DNA of 64,000 nucleotides from a bacterium (lineage in GTDB: Bacteria > Armatimonadota > Zipacnadia > Zipacnadales > UBA11051), in contig JAUVVY010000008.1 in the NCBI GenBank assembly GCA_030604405.1, positions 1-64,000 on the forward strand. Direction: 5' to 3'. The position numbers and the translations under genes are program-made. Each line of letters begins with the position of its first letter. Position 1 is the stretch's first letter. Below, in pieces: positions 50,735 through 58,886 of the stretch. The notes below the pieces were generated by a model. That model was not told where the DNA came from. It worked only from the letters and a program-made list of their open reading frames with translations, and ran no database searches.

Positions 50735-53116
50735 TTGTCTTTACTCGATGAACTGAATCTGGAGCAAAGAGAAGCAGTAACCACGATAGACGGGCCGGTG
50801 CTGATATTCGCCGGTGCCGGCAGCGGCAAGACGCGCGCGCTAACGTATCGCATCGCCTACATGGTGCAGGAGAAGGGGATAGCGCCCTCCAAAATCCTGG
50901 CCGTGACCTTCACCAACAAGGCCGCCGATGAGATGAAGGGCCGCATCGTCAAGCTCATCGGGCAGCAGGCCGCCGATCTCTGGGCCGGCACCTTCCACTC
51001 GATCTGCTGCCGGATACTGCGCAGATATGGCGAGAAGATCGGAATATCCCCCAACTTTGTCATCTACGACGAGGCCGACCAGCAGGCGCTGATCAAACAA
51101 GTCATCGGCCTGATGAACATTGACAGCGAACAATACACTCCTGCGCGGATCCTGAATTCCATCAGTAGCGGGAAGAATGAGCTGCTGGATGTGTCGGCGT
51201 ACCGGCGCACCAGAAAGGGCCCGTTCGAGGAGATAGTAGCTCGCGCCTACGCCCGCTACCAGGAGGCGCTGGTGGCCAACAACGCGCTGGATTTCGACGA
51301 CCTGCTGATGAGGGCCGTGGAGCTTTTGGAGACGCGGCCCGAAGTTCTGAAGAAGCTGCAGGATCAGTTCAACTATATCCTGGTGGACGAGTACCAGGAC
51401 ATCAACCACGCACAGTACCGGTTCATTCGGCTGGTCTCAGCGCGTGATGGCAACATCTGCGTAGTCGGCGATGACGACCAGAGCATCTACGGATGGCGCG
51501 GAGCCAATGTCGGGCTGATTCTGAGCTTTCAAGCCGATTTCCCCAAGACTAAGGTTGTCAAGCTGGAGCAGAACTACCGCTCGACACAGAATATCCTCGC
51601 CTGCGCCTACCAGGTCATCTGCCATAACGAGGACCGCGCGGACAAGAAGCTGTGGACGGAGAACGGGCAGGGCGACAACCTGGTGGTATATGAGGCGGTC
51701 AATGAGGAGGAGGAGGCGAGCTGGGCGGCCGGAGTAATCGGGCGACAGGTGAGCTCATCAGGTACGCGCTACGGCGACTATGCCATCCTGTACCGCACCA
51801 ACGCCATGTCGCGGGTGTTTGAAGCCGCCATGCGCGACCTCGGCGTCCCCTACGAGATCGTGGGCGGGATATCGTTTTACGATCGCGCCGAGGTGAAAGA
51901 CATAGCCGCCTACCTGAAGGTGATTCTCAATCCCACGGATGCGATAGGCTTGCAGCGCATCATCAACAGGCCCGCGCGCAAGATAGGAGCCGGCACCGTC
52001 AAGCGGCTGACGGAGATTGCACACGCAGCGGGCGTGAGTCTGTATGAGGCCTGCCCGCTGGTGGCCGAGGAGGCGAGGCTGCGCAAGGCGCAAGAAATTG
52101 CGGTGCTGGACTTCTACGGTATGATGGAAGGGCTGCGCAAGGACGCTGAGGAGATGGGCGTGGCAGAATTGCTCCGCCAGGTGCTTGAGCGCAGCGGCTA
52201 TATTAGGAGCCTGGAGGCCACCGGCAAGGCCGATGACGCCGACCGCGTGGACAACCTCGGCGAGCTGGTGACCGATGCGGTCAAGTACGAAAAAACTACA
52301 CCGGAGCCGACACTGGTCGGCTTCCTGGAAAGACTGGCGCTGCTTTCGGACATTGACAAGGCCGAGGAGCTGGATAGCACCGTCTCGCTGATGACTTTGC
52401 ACTCGGCCAAGGGCCTGGAATTCCCTATCGTGTTCATCGTCGGACTCGAAGAAGGCACCTTCCCGCATAGACGGTCAATGGGTGATGAGTTCGAGCTTGC
52501 CGAAGAGCGGCGGCTGTGCTACGTGGGCCTCACCAGAGCCCAGCGCATGGTCTATATGAGTCACGCGCACGGGCGGACGATCTTCGGCCACCCACAGCAG
52601 ATGAAGCCGTCCCGCTTCCTCGAAGACCTGCCGCCAGAGCTGATCAGGGAGCTGGACAGCGATAGCCCGCTGATGCCTCGGATGTTCGGGGACGAGCAGG
52701 CCGCTCTGCAGCAACAACAGACGTCGGAGTTCAAGATAGATATGACCGAGATACTCCAGCGCGCCCGCGCCGGTCAGCAGACAGCCCAAAAGCGGCCTCT
52801 GGAAGATGAGCAGGCTGAGGACGACAGCCAACAGGCCGCGGAGGCCGACAAAGCAACGAAGACGAAGAAGACCAAGGCCGCGAAGCCGAAAAAGAAAGCA
52901 CCGCGGGACCCGAGAAAGAAATCGAAAAAGAAGAAATCGTCAAAGACAGCGGGCTTTTCCGACGGCGCTAAAGTTGTGCATGAGGATTTCGGCGAGGGCA
53001 TCGTCGTGTCAGTAGCCGACGACAGCGATGAGCCGACTCTGAAGGTGGCGTTCAAGCAGGGCAAGGGCGTAAAGACGATACTGGCCAATCATCCCAAGCT
53101 GAAGCTGCTTTCATGA
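50735..53116 (+). CDS. pcrA: UvrD/PcrA-type superfamily 1 DNA helicase
   Basis: 793 residues. Helicase motifs in order: Q motif LNLEQREAVTTIDGP (about 8-22), Walker A FAGAGSGKTRAL (about 26-37), AVTFTNKAADEM (Ia), DEYQDIN (Walker B, about 213), GDDDQSIYGWRGA (III), LEQNYRST (IV), TLHSAKGLEFPIVF (V) and VGLTRAQ (VI). A linker rich in Lys/Ala (KTKKTKAAKPKKKAPRD, about 705-735) leads to a Tudor-like tail, HEDFGEGIVVSVADD, as in PcrA proteins that contact RNA polymerase. TTG start at 50735. It follows pyrG by 135 bp on the same strand. It is convergent with the histidine kinase gene. Confidence 0.93.
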   Translation: MSLLDELNLEQREAVTTIDGPVLIFAGAGSGKTRALTYRIAYMVQEKGIAPSKILAVTFTNKAADEMKGRIVKLIGQQAADLWAGTFHSICCRILRRYGEKIGISPNFVIYDEADQQALIKQVIGLMNIDSEQYTPARILNSISSGKNELLDVSAYRRTRKGPFEEIVARAYARYQEALVANNALDFDDLLMRAVELLETRPEVLKKLQDQFNYILVDEYQDINHAQYRFIRLVSARDGNICVVGDDDQSIYGWRGANVGLILSFQADFPKTKVVKLEQNYRSTQNILACAYQVICHNEDRADKKLWTENGQGDNLVVYEAVNEEEEASWAAGVIGRQVSSSGTRYGDYAILYRTNAMSRVFEAAMRDLGVPYEIVGGISFYDRAEVKDIAAYLKVILNPTDAIGLQRIINRPARKIGAGTVKRLTEIAHAAGVSLYEACPLVAEEARLRKAQEIAVLDFYGMMEGLRKDAEEMGVAELLRQVLERSGYIRSLEATGKADDADRVDNLGELVTDAVKYEKTTPEPTLVGFLERLALLSDIDKAEELDSTVSLMTLHSAKGLEFPIVFIVGLEEGTFPHRRSMGDEFELAEERRLCYVGLTRAQRMVYMSHAHGRTIFGHPQQMKPSRFLEDLPPELIRELDSDSPLMPRMFGDEQAALQQQQTSEFKIDMTEILQRARAGQQTAQKRPLEDEQAEDDSQQAAEADKATKTKKTKAAKPKKKAPRDPRKKSKKKKSSKTAGFSDGAKVVHEDFGEGIVVSVADDSDEPTLKVAFKQGKGVKTILANHPKLKLLS

Positions 53117-53248
53117 GCCTTGGATGATTGCGACTGTTTTGCAAGCGATTAACAGCTAAGTCAGCACCAAGGGGGAAGGGAGTAAGGGCAACGGTCACCT
53201 GCAGTTCTCAACACCTTGCTTTCAGTCCGGTTGAGACACTACGTCGCC

Positions 53249-54127
53249 TCAGTGGTGGACGCCTTGAGGCGTTGCATCCTGGTTATCTGGCAGGGCCTTG
53301 ACTGGCAAGGTAAAGGTGAAACTGCTGCCCTGACCCAGCTTGCTTTCCACCCAGATGCGTCCCCCGTGCAATTGCACCAGATCCTTGGTCACAGCCAGCC
53401 CCAGGCCGATGCCGGTCCTGTCTCCTCCCGGAGTTTCTACCCTGGCAAAGCGGTCGAAGATATGCTCCTGGTCAGCGGGCGCAATCCCGATGCCCTGGTC
53501 AATGACTCTGATCACTGCCAGTTCTTGTTCGCGGCCAGCTACCACGCGGATCTGGGTGTCCGGGGGGCTGTACTTGATGGCGTTGTCTAGCAGATTGTAG
53601 ATTATCTGCTTTAGCCGCCGCTCATTCGCATACACCGCCACGTCATCCGGCGCGACCTCGCAGCATATTGCTATCCGCTTGCCTCGGGCCATCTCGCCCA
53701 TCAGCTCGACTGCAGCGTCGAGCACGCTTTTCAGGTGCAAACGCTCCGGCTTCAGCTCCAGCATCCCCACCTCGATGCGGGACAAATCCAGAATGTCGTT
53801 GACCAGGCTCAACAGGTGCTCGCCGGCACGTTTGATGTCGCTGGCGAACCGCCGCCGCTCCTCCGCCTCGTCCTGATATTCGTCGCCAGTCAGCAGGCCT
53901 GCCAGGCCGATAATGACGTGCAGCGGAGCCCGCAGTTCATGGCTTAGACTCGCAACCAGACGGGAGGCCGAGCCACCAGCCTGCCGCAGTGCCTTGTTGG
54001 CCGCTTCGAGTTGTGCGATACGCTCCTGCAGCTCTGCCAGTTCCGCCGCCGGGGATGGGGCGCGTGGGGCGGCGTCTGTTTCGCCTGCCATTGCGGCTTC
54101 GTTGTTGTCGGGCGTCTCAGCCATCAT
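53249..54127 (-). CDS. Orphan soluble sensor histidine kinase
   Basis: 292 residues from ATG 54127. A coiled coil (PAAELAELQERIAQLEAANK) precedes the phosphoacceptor box ASLSHELRAPLHVIIGL (about 62-78). N box: IIYNLLDNAIKYSP; G1 box VIDQGIGIAPAD; G2 GDRTGIGLGLAVTKDLV with the HGGRIWVES end. No TM segment or sensory domain is seen, so the input must come from a partner or the N-terminal part. No response regulator gene is adjacent. No convincing SD lies before the start, and a TTG at 54196 is possible. The gene converges on pcrA. Confidence 0.85.
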   Translation of the reverse strand: MMAETPDNNEAAMAGETDAAPRAPSPAAELAELQERIAQLEAANKALRQAGGSASRLVASLSHELRAPLHVIIGLAGLLTGDEYQDEAEERRRFASDIKRAGEHLLSLVNDILDLSRIEVGMLELKPERLHLKSVLDAAVELMGEMARGKRIAICCEVAPDDVAVYANERRLKQIIYNLLDNAIKYSPPDTQIRVVAGREQELAVIRVIDQGIGIAPADQEHIFDRFARVETPGGDRTGIGLGLAVTKDLVQLHGGRIWVESKLGQGSSFTFTLPVKALPDNQDATPQGVHH

Positions 54128-54205
54128 AGACGTAGCACAATTGCTATTCAAATGTCGCAGTCGTACGATACTACCGTGTTTGCGCCAGATTCGCAACTTT
54201 GCGGC

Positions 54206-55213
54206 TCACGGGCCACTACTAAGAAAGGTCGGTCCCGCCGGAATATCCAGCAGCCGAGTGGGCTGATAGGGCGCATTGCTGGCGATTAGTTGCTCGACCC
54301 GGTCGCGCAGGCGCTTGTCAGGGATATGCAACCGCGCATTCTCACGCGCCTGCTTCACCCAGAGCTGGCGGGCCTGGTCAAGCGTCTCAGCCTGGATACG
54401 CGCTTTTAGCATTTCTCTGATCTCGGAAAACGGTTGCACGCCGGCGGGCCGCTTTTCGATAGCCTGCAAGAACGCCCAACCGTCGGGTACTTCGAACACC
54501 TCGCTGATCTGGTCGGGCTGCAATGCGAAGGCCACCTTGCCGACGGCTGGAGCGTAGTCTTTGGCCTCAAAAAACCCCATGTCGCCGCCCTTGTCTGCGG
54601 TCACAGAATCCGATGATACGGCCCCGGCGAGGCCGGCGAAGTCGGCGTCCGGCTCCTCCAGGATCCCTCTCACCGCCTCTGCACTGGCCTGGTCCTCAAA
54701 CAGCATCCAGCGGGCGTGCACCTGCGGGCCGTGTTTGAACTGCTCTTTGTGCTGCTCGTAGTAGGCGCGGAGCTGCTGTTCGGAGGTGTCAATCAGCGCG
54801 CGCGCCAGTTTGTCCAGCAGCAGCTCGGCCCGCGCGGCCGCCTTGTAATCATCCAGCGTCTGGCCTATCGCCTCGAGCCGCTTCAGCAGGTCGTGCCTCG
54901 AGGCCATCTGGGCCACCCCGCCCTCGACCTTCGCCTCGATTTCCGCCTCAGAGACATCCACGCCCTGCTGCTGGGCCGCGCGCACAATTAGCCTGGTATC
55001 AATCATCTGCAGTAGTACCGGTGCGCCCTCGGTTCTCACCAACTGTTGCTGCAATTCTCGGGCCGTTATTGTCCTCTCGCCGACACGTGCCAACGGCCTT
55101 CTTGAACCCGAACTGCAGCCGACAAGAGCGGCTACTATGCACGCTAGAACGCCGATTCGCAGTGCTGTGCGTCGGCAAGATACTTTTGCGTTACGATAGC
55201 TGATGCTGTTCAT
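54206..55213 (-). CDS. Parvulin-type peptidyl-prolyl isomerase lipoprotein (SurA/PrsA-like)
   Basis: 335 residues. Lipoprotein signal: RIGVLACIVAALVGCSS (lipobox LVGC, about 30). SurA-N-like region with QMIDTRLIVRAAQQQGVDVS and EAEIEAKVEGG. A parvulin domain follows (VHARWMLFEDQASAEAVRGI, ADKGGDMGFFEAKDYAPAVG, ISEVFEVPDGWAFLQAIEKR, about 185-285), and the C-terminal helix ends near LDIPAGP. It would assist folding of exported proteins, for example the barrel and the secreted hydrolases. ATG 55213 is chosen; a longer frame to 55315 would overlap the upstream small gene. No strong SD is visible. Confidence 0.85.
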   Translation of the reverse strand: MNSISYRNAKVSCRRTALRIGVLACIVAALVGCSSGSRRPLARVGERTITARELQQQLVRTEGAPVLLQMIDTRLIVRAAQQQGVDVSEAEIEAKVEGGVAQMASRHDLLKRLEAIGQTLDDYKAAARAELLLDKLARALIDTSEQQLRAYYEQHKEQFKHGPQVHARWMLFEDQASAEAVRGILEEPDADFAGLAGAVSSDSVTADKGGDMGFFEAKDYAPAVGKVAFALQPDQISEVFEVPDGWAFLQAIEKRPAGVQPFSEIREMLKARIQAETLDQARQLWVKQARENARLHIPDKRLRDRVEQLIASNAPYQPTRLLDIPAGPTFLSSGP

Positions 55214-55253
55214 TTCAGCGCAGTTTTGGCAACTCTGCTCTCTTTCCACAGGC

Positions 55254-55505
55254 TTATGGGTCCGGCTCCTCATCGTACAGGCTGATGTCGAAGCGGTCCT
55301 CTTCCAGGTGGGCAAAAAGCTCCCGCAGGATATCGTGATGCCAGAAAAAGCCGGGCACCTCGTCCCGGTATTCTAACACAATCCGGTCGCTGCGTTTAGT
55401 AATGCGCCCACGAAAAGCCGGCTCCGGCACGTGCACCGGCCGCAGGATTATCGGCAGCCCCAGCTTCTTTTCCAGTTCCTCAACTCGCCTCTGTAGCCAG
55501 TCCAC
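55254..55505 (-). CDS. Small hypothetical protein with N-terminal helix
   Basis: 83 residues. The first 13 residues (MDWLQRRVEELEKK) form a likely helix; the rest (RGRITKRSDRIVLEYRDEVP, FFWHHDILRELFAHLEEDRF) has mixed beta and helix character. Family not recognised. The GTG at 55505 lies 3 bp after the cupin stop, so the two are probably co-translated. Its end leaves 40 bp to the parvulin start. Confidence 0.65.
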   Translation of the reverse strand: MDWLQRRVEELEKKLGLPIILRPVHVPEPAFRGRITKRSDRIVLEYRDEVPGFFWHHDILRELFAHLEEDRFDISLYDEEPDP

Positions 55506-55508
55506 GGC

Positions 55509-55868
55509 TTACACATCCACTTTGCCGACAAGCTCCGTATCCTCATCACAATAGGCCGGGCTGCAGACACATAAGAAGCGCAGCGGCTGGCCCGGCAGGG
55601 CTGCGACCTGGTGCTCCTGGCCCGGCCGGATGAGATGGACGCTCCCCGGCGCCATGGCCTGCACCTCAGTGTCCAGGTAAAGCTGCCCCTCGCCGGAGAT
55701 GGTGTAGTAGATCTCCTCGGAGCTATGATGGACGTGCGCGTAGGTGCGGCTCCCTGGCGCGACCGTGGCCTCGGCCAGGCTCAGGCCGCTTACCAGGTCA
55801 TGGCGCGGATGCACCAGCTCGTGTATCATTGACCCGTCAAGTGTCCGGTAATGTCGCTCGCCGGTCAT
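55509..55868 (-). CDS. Cupin-domain protein
   Basis: 119 residues of the single-domain cupin_2 type. Motif 1: HVHHSSEEIYYTISGEGQL (about 45-63, with HxH and Glu metal ligands); motif 2: PGSVHLIRPGQEHQV (about 73-87). A metal-binding sugar- or acid-binding role is likely, but no substrate is visible. It starts 12 bp from the alpha/alpha-barrel enzyme gene on the same strand, with the small hypothetical gene after it. The three genes seem to form one transcript with possible sugar metabolism. Confidence 0.85.
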   Translation of the reverse strand: MTGERHYRTLDGSMIHELVHPRHDLVSGLSLAEATVAPGSRTYAHVHHSSEEIYYTISGEGQLYLDTEVQAMAPGSVHLIRPGQEHQVAALPGQPLRFLCVCSPAYCDEDTELVGKVDV

Positions 55869-55879
55869 TGTTTCCCTCG

Positions 55880-57019
55880 CTATGCCAGAGCCTTGGCCGA
55901 CTGCAGGCAGCCCAGTATCGCCGCAGGCCCGGCCGCGTATGCCTCCAGGCGACGGTCATCGGCGGATATCCACTCACTGACTCCATGCTCGTCGAACTCA
56001 GCGGCGGCATCGGCCAGCAGCGTCCTGGCGATCTCCTCGTCCACCAGCGCTATCGTCCGCGCTACCCATCCGACAGGCAAGGCCCAGTAGCCGCCGTTCT
56101 GATATGTCCCGGGTTTGATGTCAGCCAGCAGCCGCTGCCAGTCTTCGCTCTTCAGCAGGTGCCGCACAAAGCCGTGATAGACAAATTCGGTGTAGAAATC
56201 AACAGAGAACTGAGCGATATTACGTGCCTCTTTCTTCGAAGCTAGCCGTATGACAGCGGCATAAGCATTGCCCCAGATATCTATCTGCTTGCAGTCCTCG
56301 CTAGCGGCGATGAAAAGGCCGTATTCGTCGTCCACAAACTGCTGCAGGTTCGAGCCGATGGCCTCCGCCCGCTCGTGCCAGTAGTGCGCGTCCTCGTGGT
56401 ACTCGTACTCGGCGCAGGTCGTACCCAGCCGCTCGCAGGCCTCCCAGTAGAGCATGGAGGAGAAGAAGACCTTGCCGGTCTTGGCGATGCAGTCGGTGAA
56501 CCCGTATCCTGAGTGCGGCGAGTTCGGATCAATAAAGACCAGCGACTCCCGCGACAGAGGTAGGGAATCCATCGCAGCCATGACCTTGTGCATGCGCTCC
56601 GAAAGCGCCAGATGGTCGCCGCTGAGTCTGACGTAAGCGCACAGCAGCTTGGCTAGGAACTGCGGGTTGTCTGTCGGCGCGCCGGGGCCCAGCGGCCCGC
56701 CTTCGGGCCCGGCGCAATAGACCGGATGCCCGTCTGCATAGACCCGGTCCGGCAGTGTTCCGTCCTCGCGCTGTCCGGCAAGCAGGTAATCTATGCACCC
56801 CAGAATCTCTTCGCTCGGAATAAACTGTCCCGCGCCCTCGACCATGTAGCAGAAATCCCGCCACCACAGCGCCGGATAATTCCCCGAACCGTCCGGGAAG
56901 TAAAGTGGCGTCCCGTCATCGGCAATATTGCGGACCGCCTGCAGGCTTTCGCGGGCATGGCGCTCGAAAGCGGCGTAAAGCTGCGGCGATACGCGAACCG
57001 GGGGCAAATGACTCTTCAT
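55880..57019 (-). CDS. (alpha/alpha)6-barrel glycosidase-like protein
   Basis: 379 residues. The sequence ALWWRDFCYMVEGAGQFIPS (about 55-74), GQREDGTLPDRVYADGHPVY, TDNPQFLAKLLCAYVRLSGD, YGFTDCIAKTGKVFFSSMLY and YQNGGYWALPVGWVARTIAL (about 323-342) is the pattern of six-hairpin glycosidases (GH15/GH37/GH63/GH88-like), with conserved Trp/Arg/Asp of a sugar pocket. The specific family is undecided. No signal peptide. ATG 57019 with AAGGA upstream; the frame to 57145 crosses a repeat and is not used. Followed by the cupin gene after 12 bp. Confidence 0.75.
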   Translation of the reverse strand: MKSHLPPVRVSPQLYAAFERHARESLQAVRNIADDGTPLYFPDGSGNYPALWWRDFCYMVEGAGQFIPSEEILGCIDYLLAGQREDGTLPDRVYADGHPVYCAGPEGGPLGPGAPTDNPQFLAKLLCAYVRLSGDHLALSERMHKVMAAMDSLPLSRESLVFIDPNSPHSGYGFTDCIAKTGKVFFSSMLYWEACERLGTTCAEYEYHEDAHYWHERAEAIGSNLQQFVDDEYGLFIAASEDCKQIDIWGNAYAAVIRLASKKEARNIAQFSVDFYTEFVYHGFVRHLLKSEDWQRLLADIKPGTYQNGGYWALPVGWVARTIALVDEEIARTLLADAAAEFDEHGVSEWISADDRRLEAYAAGPAAILGCLQSAKALA

Positions 57020-57049
57020 CAGTAACGGTCCTTGTGATGACAATATACA

Positions 57050-57130
57050 AAAGGCGCGTAGCGCGGCCTGAGCTTTGCGCCTTTGGCAAAGCTCAGGTGA
57101 GAATACGCTAGCATTCTCAGCTTCCAGCCC
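57050..57130. repeat. Inverted copy of the family-A repeat
   Basis: The reverse complement of the 2150-2265 repeat: CGGCCTGAGCTTTGCG, GGCAAAGCTCAGG, TGAGAATACGCTAGCATTCTCA, GCTTCCAGCCCGCG. It sits between pyrD and the alpha/alpha-barrel gene, 11 bp from the pyrD stop, and has the same nested stems as at 4341-4407. Confidence 0.75.
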
Positions 57131-57141
57131 GCGAATGCCGT

Positions 57142-58062
57142 TCACGGGTGGGCGGCACCGACAAGCGCGCCCAGGTCGGGAAGATCGTGCTCGGCGAAGT
57201 ACTGCTGCAGGCCCGCTACGATCTCGACGCTTGCGGTCGGATTGACGAAGGTGGCGGTGCCGACGGCGACTGCCGAGGCGCCGGCCATGATGAACTCCAG
57301 CGCATCCCGGGTGTTCATAATGCCGCCCACACCGATAATGGGCACATCCACCTGCTCATAGACCTGCCAAACACATCTCAGTGCCACCGGTTTTATCGCC
57401 GGGCCGGAAAGCCCGCCGGTGACATTGCCCAGCAGTGGCCGCCGTCGCTCGACATCTATGCTGATGCCCAGCAGCGTGTTGATAACGCTCAGTGCATCGC
57501 TGCCCGCGTCAACTGCTGCGACGGCGATTTCTGTAATATCGGTCACATTCGGCGAAAGCTTGGTAATGAGTGGCAGGTCGCTGGCCGCACGCACCTTGCC
57601 CACCAGCTCCGCGGTCAGTTCCGGGCGAGTGCCGAAGTCCATGCCGTGTTCGACGTTGGGGCAGGAGATATTCAGCTCGAGCGCATCCACCTGCCCGCAC
57701 GCGCTGAACTTCTCCGCAAGCTGCACGTACTCATCAACCGACTCGCCCGAAAGATTCACGATGACCGGCACGTCATATTCCGCCAACTGCGGCAGCTTCT
57801 CAGAAATCACTGCATCGGCGCCCGGGTTTTGCAGGCCGATGGCGTTCAACATTCCGGCGGGCGTTTCCGCTATGCGTGGCGGCGGGTTGCCCACACGCGG
57901 CTTCATCGTAGCGGCCTTGATGACCACAGCGCCGAGTTTGCTCATGTCGAAAAGCTCGGCGTATTCGACACCATAGCCGAAAGTCCCCGAGGCGGTCATC
58001 ACCGGGTTCTTCATCTGCAGGCTGCCGATTTGCAGCGACAGATCCGGGCTACTGCTGGTCAC
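57142..58062 (-). CDS. pyrD: Dihydroorotate dehydrogenase, type 1B catalytic subunit
   Basis: Oxidises dihydroorotate to orotate; in type 1B it works with PyrK and NAD. 306 residues. Signatures: LQMKNPVMTASGTFGYGVEY (about 13-32), NAIGLQNPG, VNLSGESVDEY, LNISCPNVEHGMDFG (active-site Cys, the class 1 type 1B base, about 132) and IIGVGGIMNTRDALEFIMAG. GTG 58062 overlaps the end of pyrK by 14 nt, so the subunits are translated together. The longer frame to 58149 is rejected. A family-A repeat follows the stop. Confidence 0.95.
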   Translation of the reverse strand: MTSSSPDLSLQIGSLQMKNPVMTASGTFGYGVEYAELFDMSKLGAVVIKAATMKPRVGNPPPRIAETPAGMLNAIGLQNPGADAVISEKLPQLAEYDVPVIVNLSGESVDEYVQLAEKFSACGQVDALELNISCPNVEHGMDFGTRPELTAELVGKVRAASDLPLITKLSPNVTDITEIAVAAVDAGSDALSVINTLLGISIDVERRRPLLGNVTGGLSGPAIKPVALRCVWQVYEQVDVPIIGVGGIMNTRDALEFIMAGASAVAVGTATFVNPTASVEIVAGLQQYFAEHDLPDLGALVGAAHP

Positions 58063-58852
58063 TGAGAATCGCCTCCCAGTCCAGTCGATCAGTCGCGAAG
58101 ACCGGCCCGTCCTTGCACACCCGCAGATAACCACCATCGGCCGCTGCAATGACGCAGCCCAAGCACGCCCCTATGCCGCAGCCCATTCTTTGCTCAAGCG
58201 AGCAGTAACAGGGCACATCCGCATCGCCACACATCTGCGCCACTGCCGCCATCATCGCCACCGGGCCGCAGGTGTAAGCAACCGCCGCTTGTCCGCGGTC
58301 GAGCTGCTGGGCCAGCGCCTCCGTTATCAGGCCCCGTTCGCCCGCGCTGCCGTCTTCGGTGGTGACATAGAACTCATCGCACCGCCCCGCAAACTCAATC
58401 CAGCACACCAGCATGTCCTCGTCCGCCGCACCGAACAGACCGCGGATATACGCCGGGTGCTCGAACCCGCGCAAAGCATCAGCCAGAGAGATCAGCGGCG
58501 CTACACCGACGCCGCCGGCGACCATCAGCACATCGCCATCGCCAGTGGGTAGCGGGAAGCCCGTGCCTAGCGGCCCCAGTACTTCCAGCTTCGCCCCGAC
58601 CGGCGTGTTGACCAGTATCTCGGTGCCGCGACCGACGACTTGCGCCAGCAGCCGCAGGTGGCCGTGGACCTTGTCGGCCAGCATGATCGAGAATGGCCTT
58701 CGCAGCAGGGGGTCGAAGGTCCGCGGGGTGCGCAGATGCACGAACTGGCCGGGCTGCGCCTCAGCCGCGATCTCCGGAGCCGCCAGCGCCATCACGTAGT
58801 GCCCCGGCGCATCCTCTTCATTGCTGAGCAGTTCACATTCTACCGATACCAT
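58049..58852 (-). CDS. pyrK: Dihydroorotate dehydrogenase electron-transfer subunit
   Basis: FAD and [2Fe-2S] subunit that passes electrons from PyrD to NAD. 267 residues. FAD-binding barrel: GQFVHLRT, DPLLRRPFSIM (about 47-57), VGRGTEILVNT. NAD domain: VAGGVGVAPLISLADAL, YTCGPVAMMAAV. The cluster cysteines appear in RMGCGIGACLGCVIAAADGG and RVCKDG (C-x4-C-x2-C and one further Cys, about 219-242). ATG 58852 with AGGAAG upstream. It overlaps pyrD by 14 nt and follows argH by about 35 bp in the same direction. Confidence 0.95.
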   Translation of the reverse strand: MVSVECELLSNEEDAPGHYVMALAAPEIAAEAQPGQFVHLRTPRTFDPLLRRPFSIMLADKVHGHLRLLAQVVGRGTEILVNTPVGAKLEVLGPLGTGFPLPTGDGDVLMVAGGVGVAPLISLADALRGFEHPAYIRGLFGAADEDMLVCWIEFAGRCDEFYVTTEDGSAGERGLITEALAQQLDRGQAAVAYTCGPVAMMAAVAQMCGDADVPCYCSLEQRMGCGIGACLGCVIAAADGGYLRVCKDGPVFATDRLDWEAILSDQQ

Positions 58853-58886
58853 CTCAGCTTCCTATTGCAGCGCAGTGCGCCTCGGT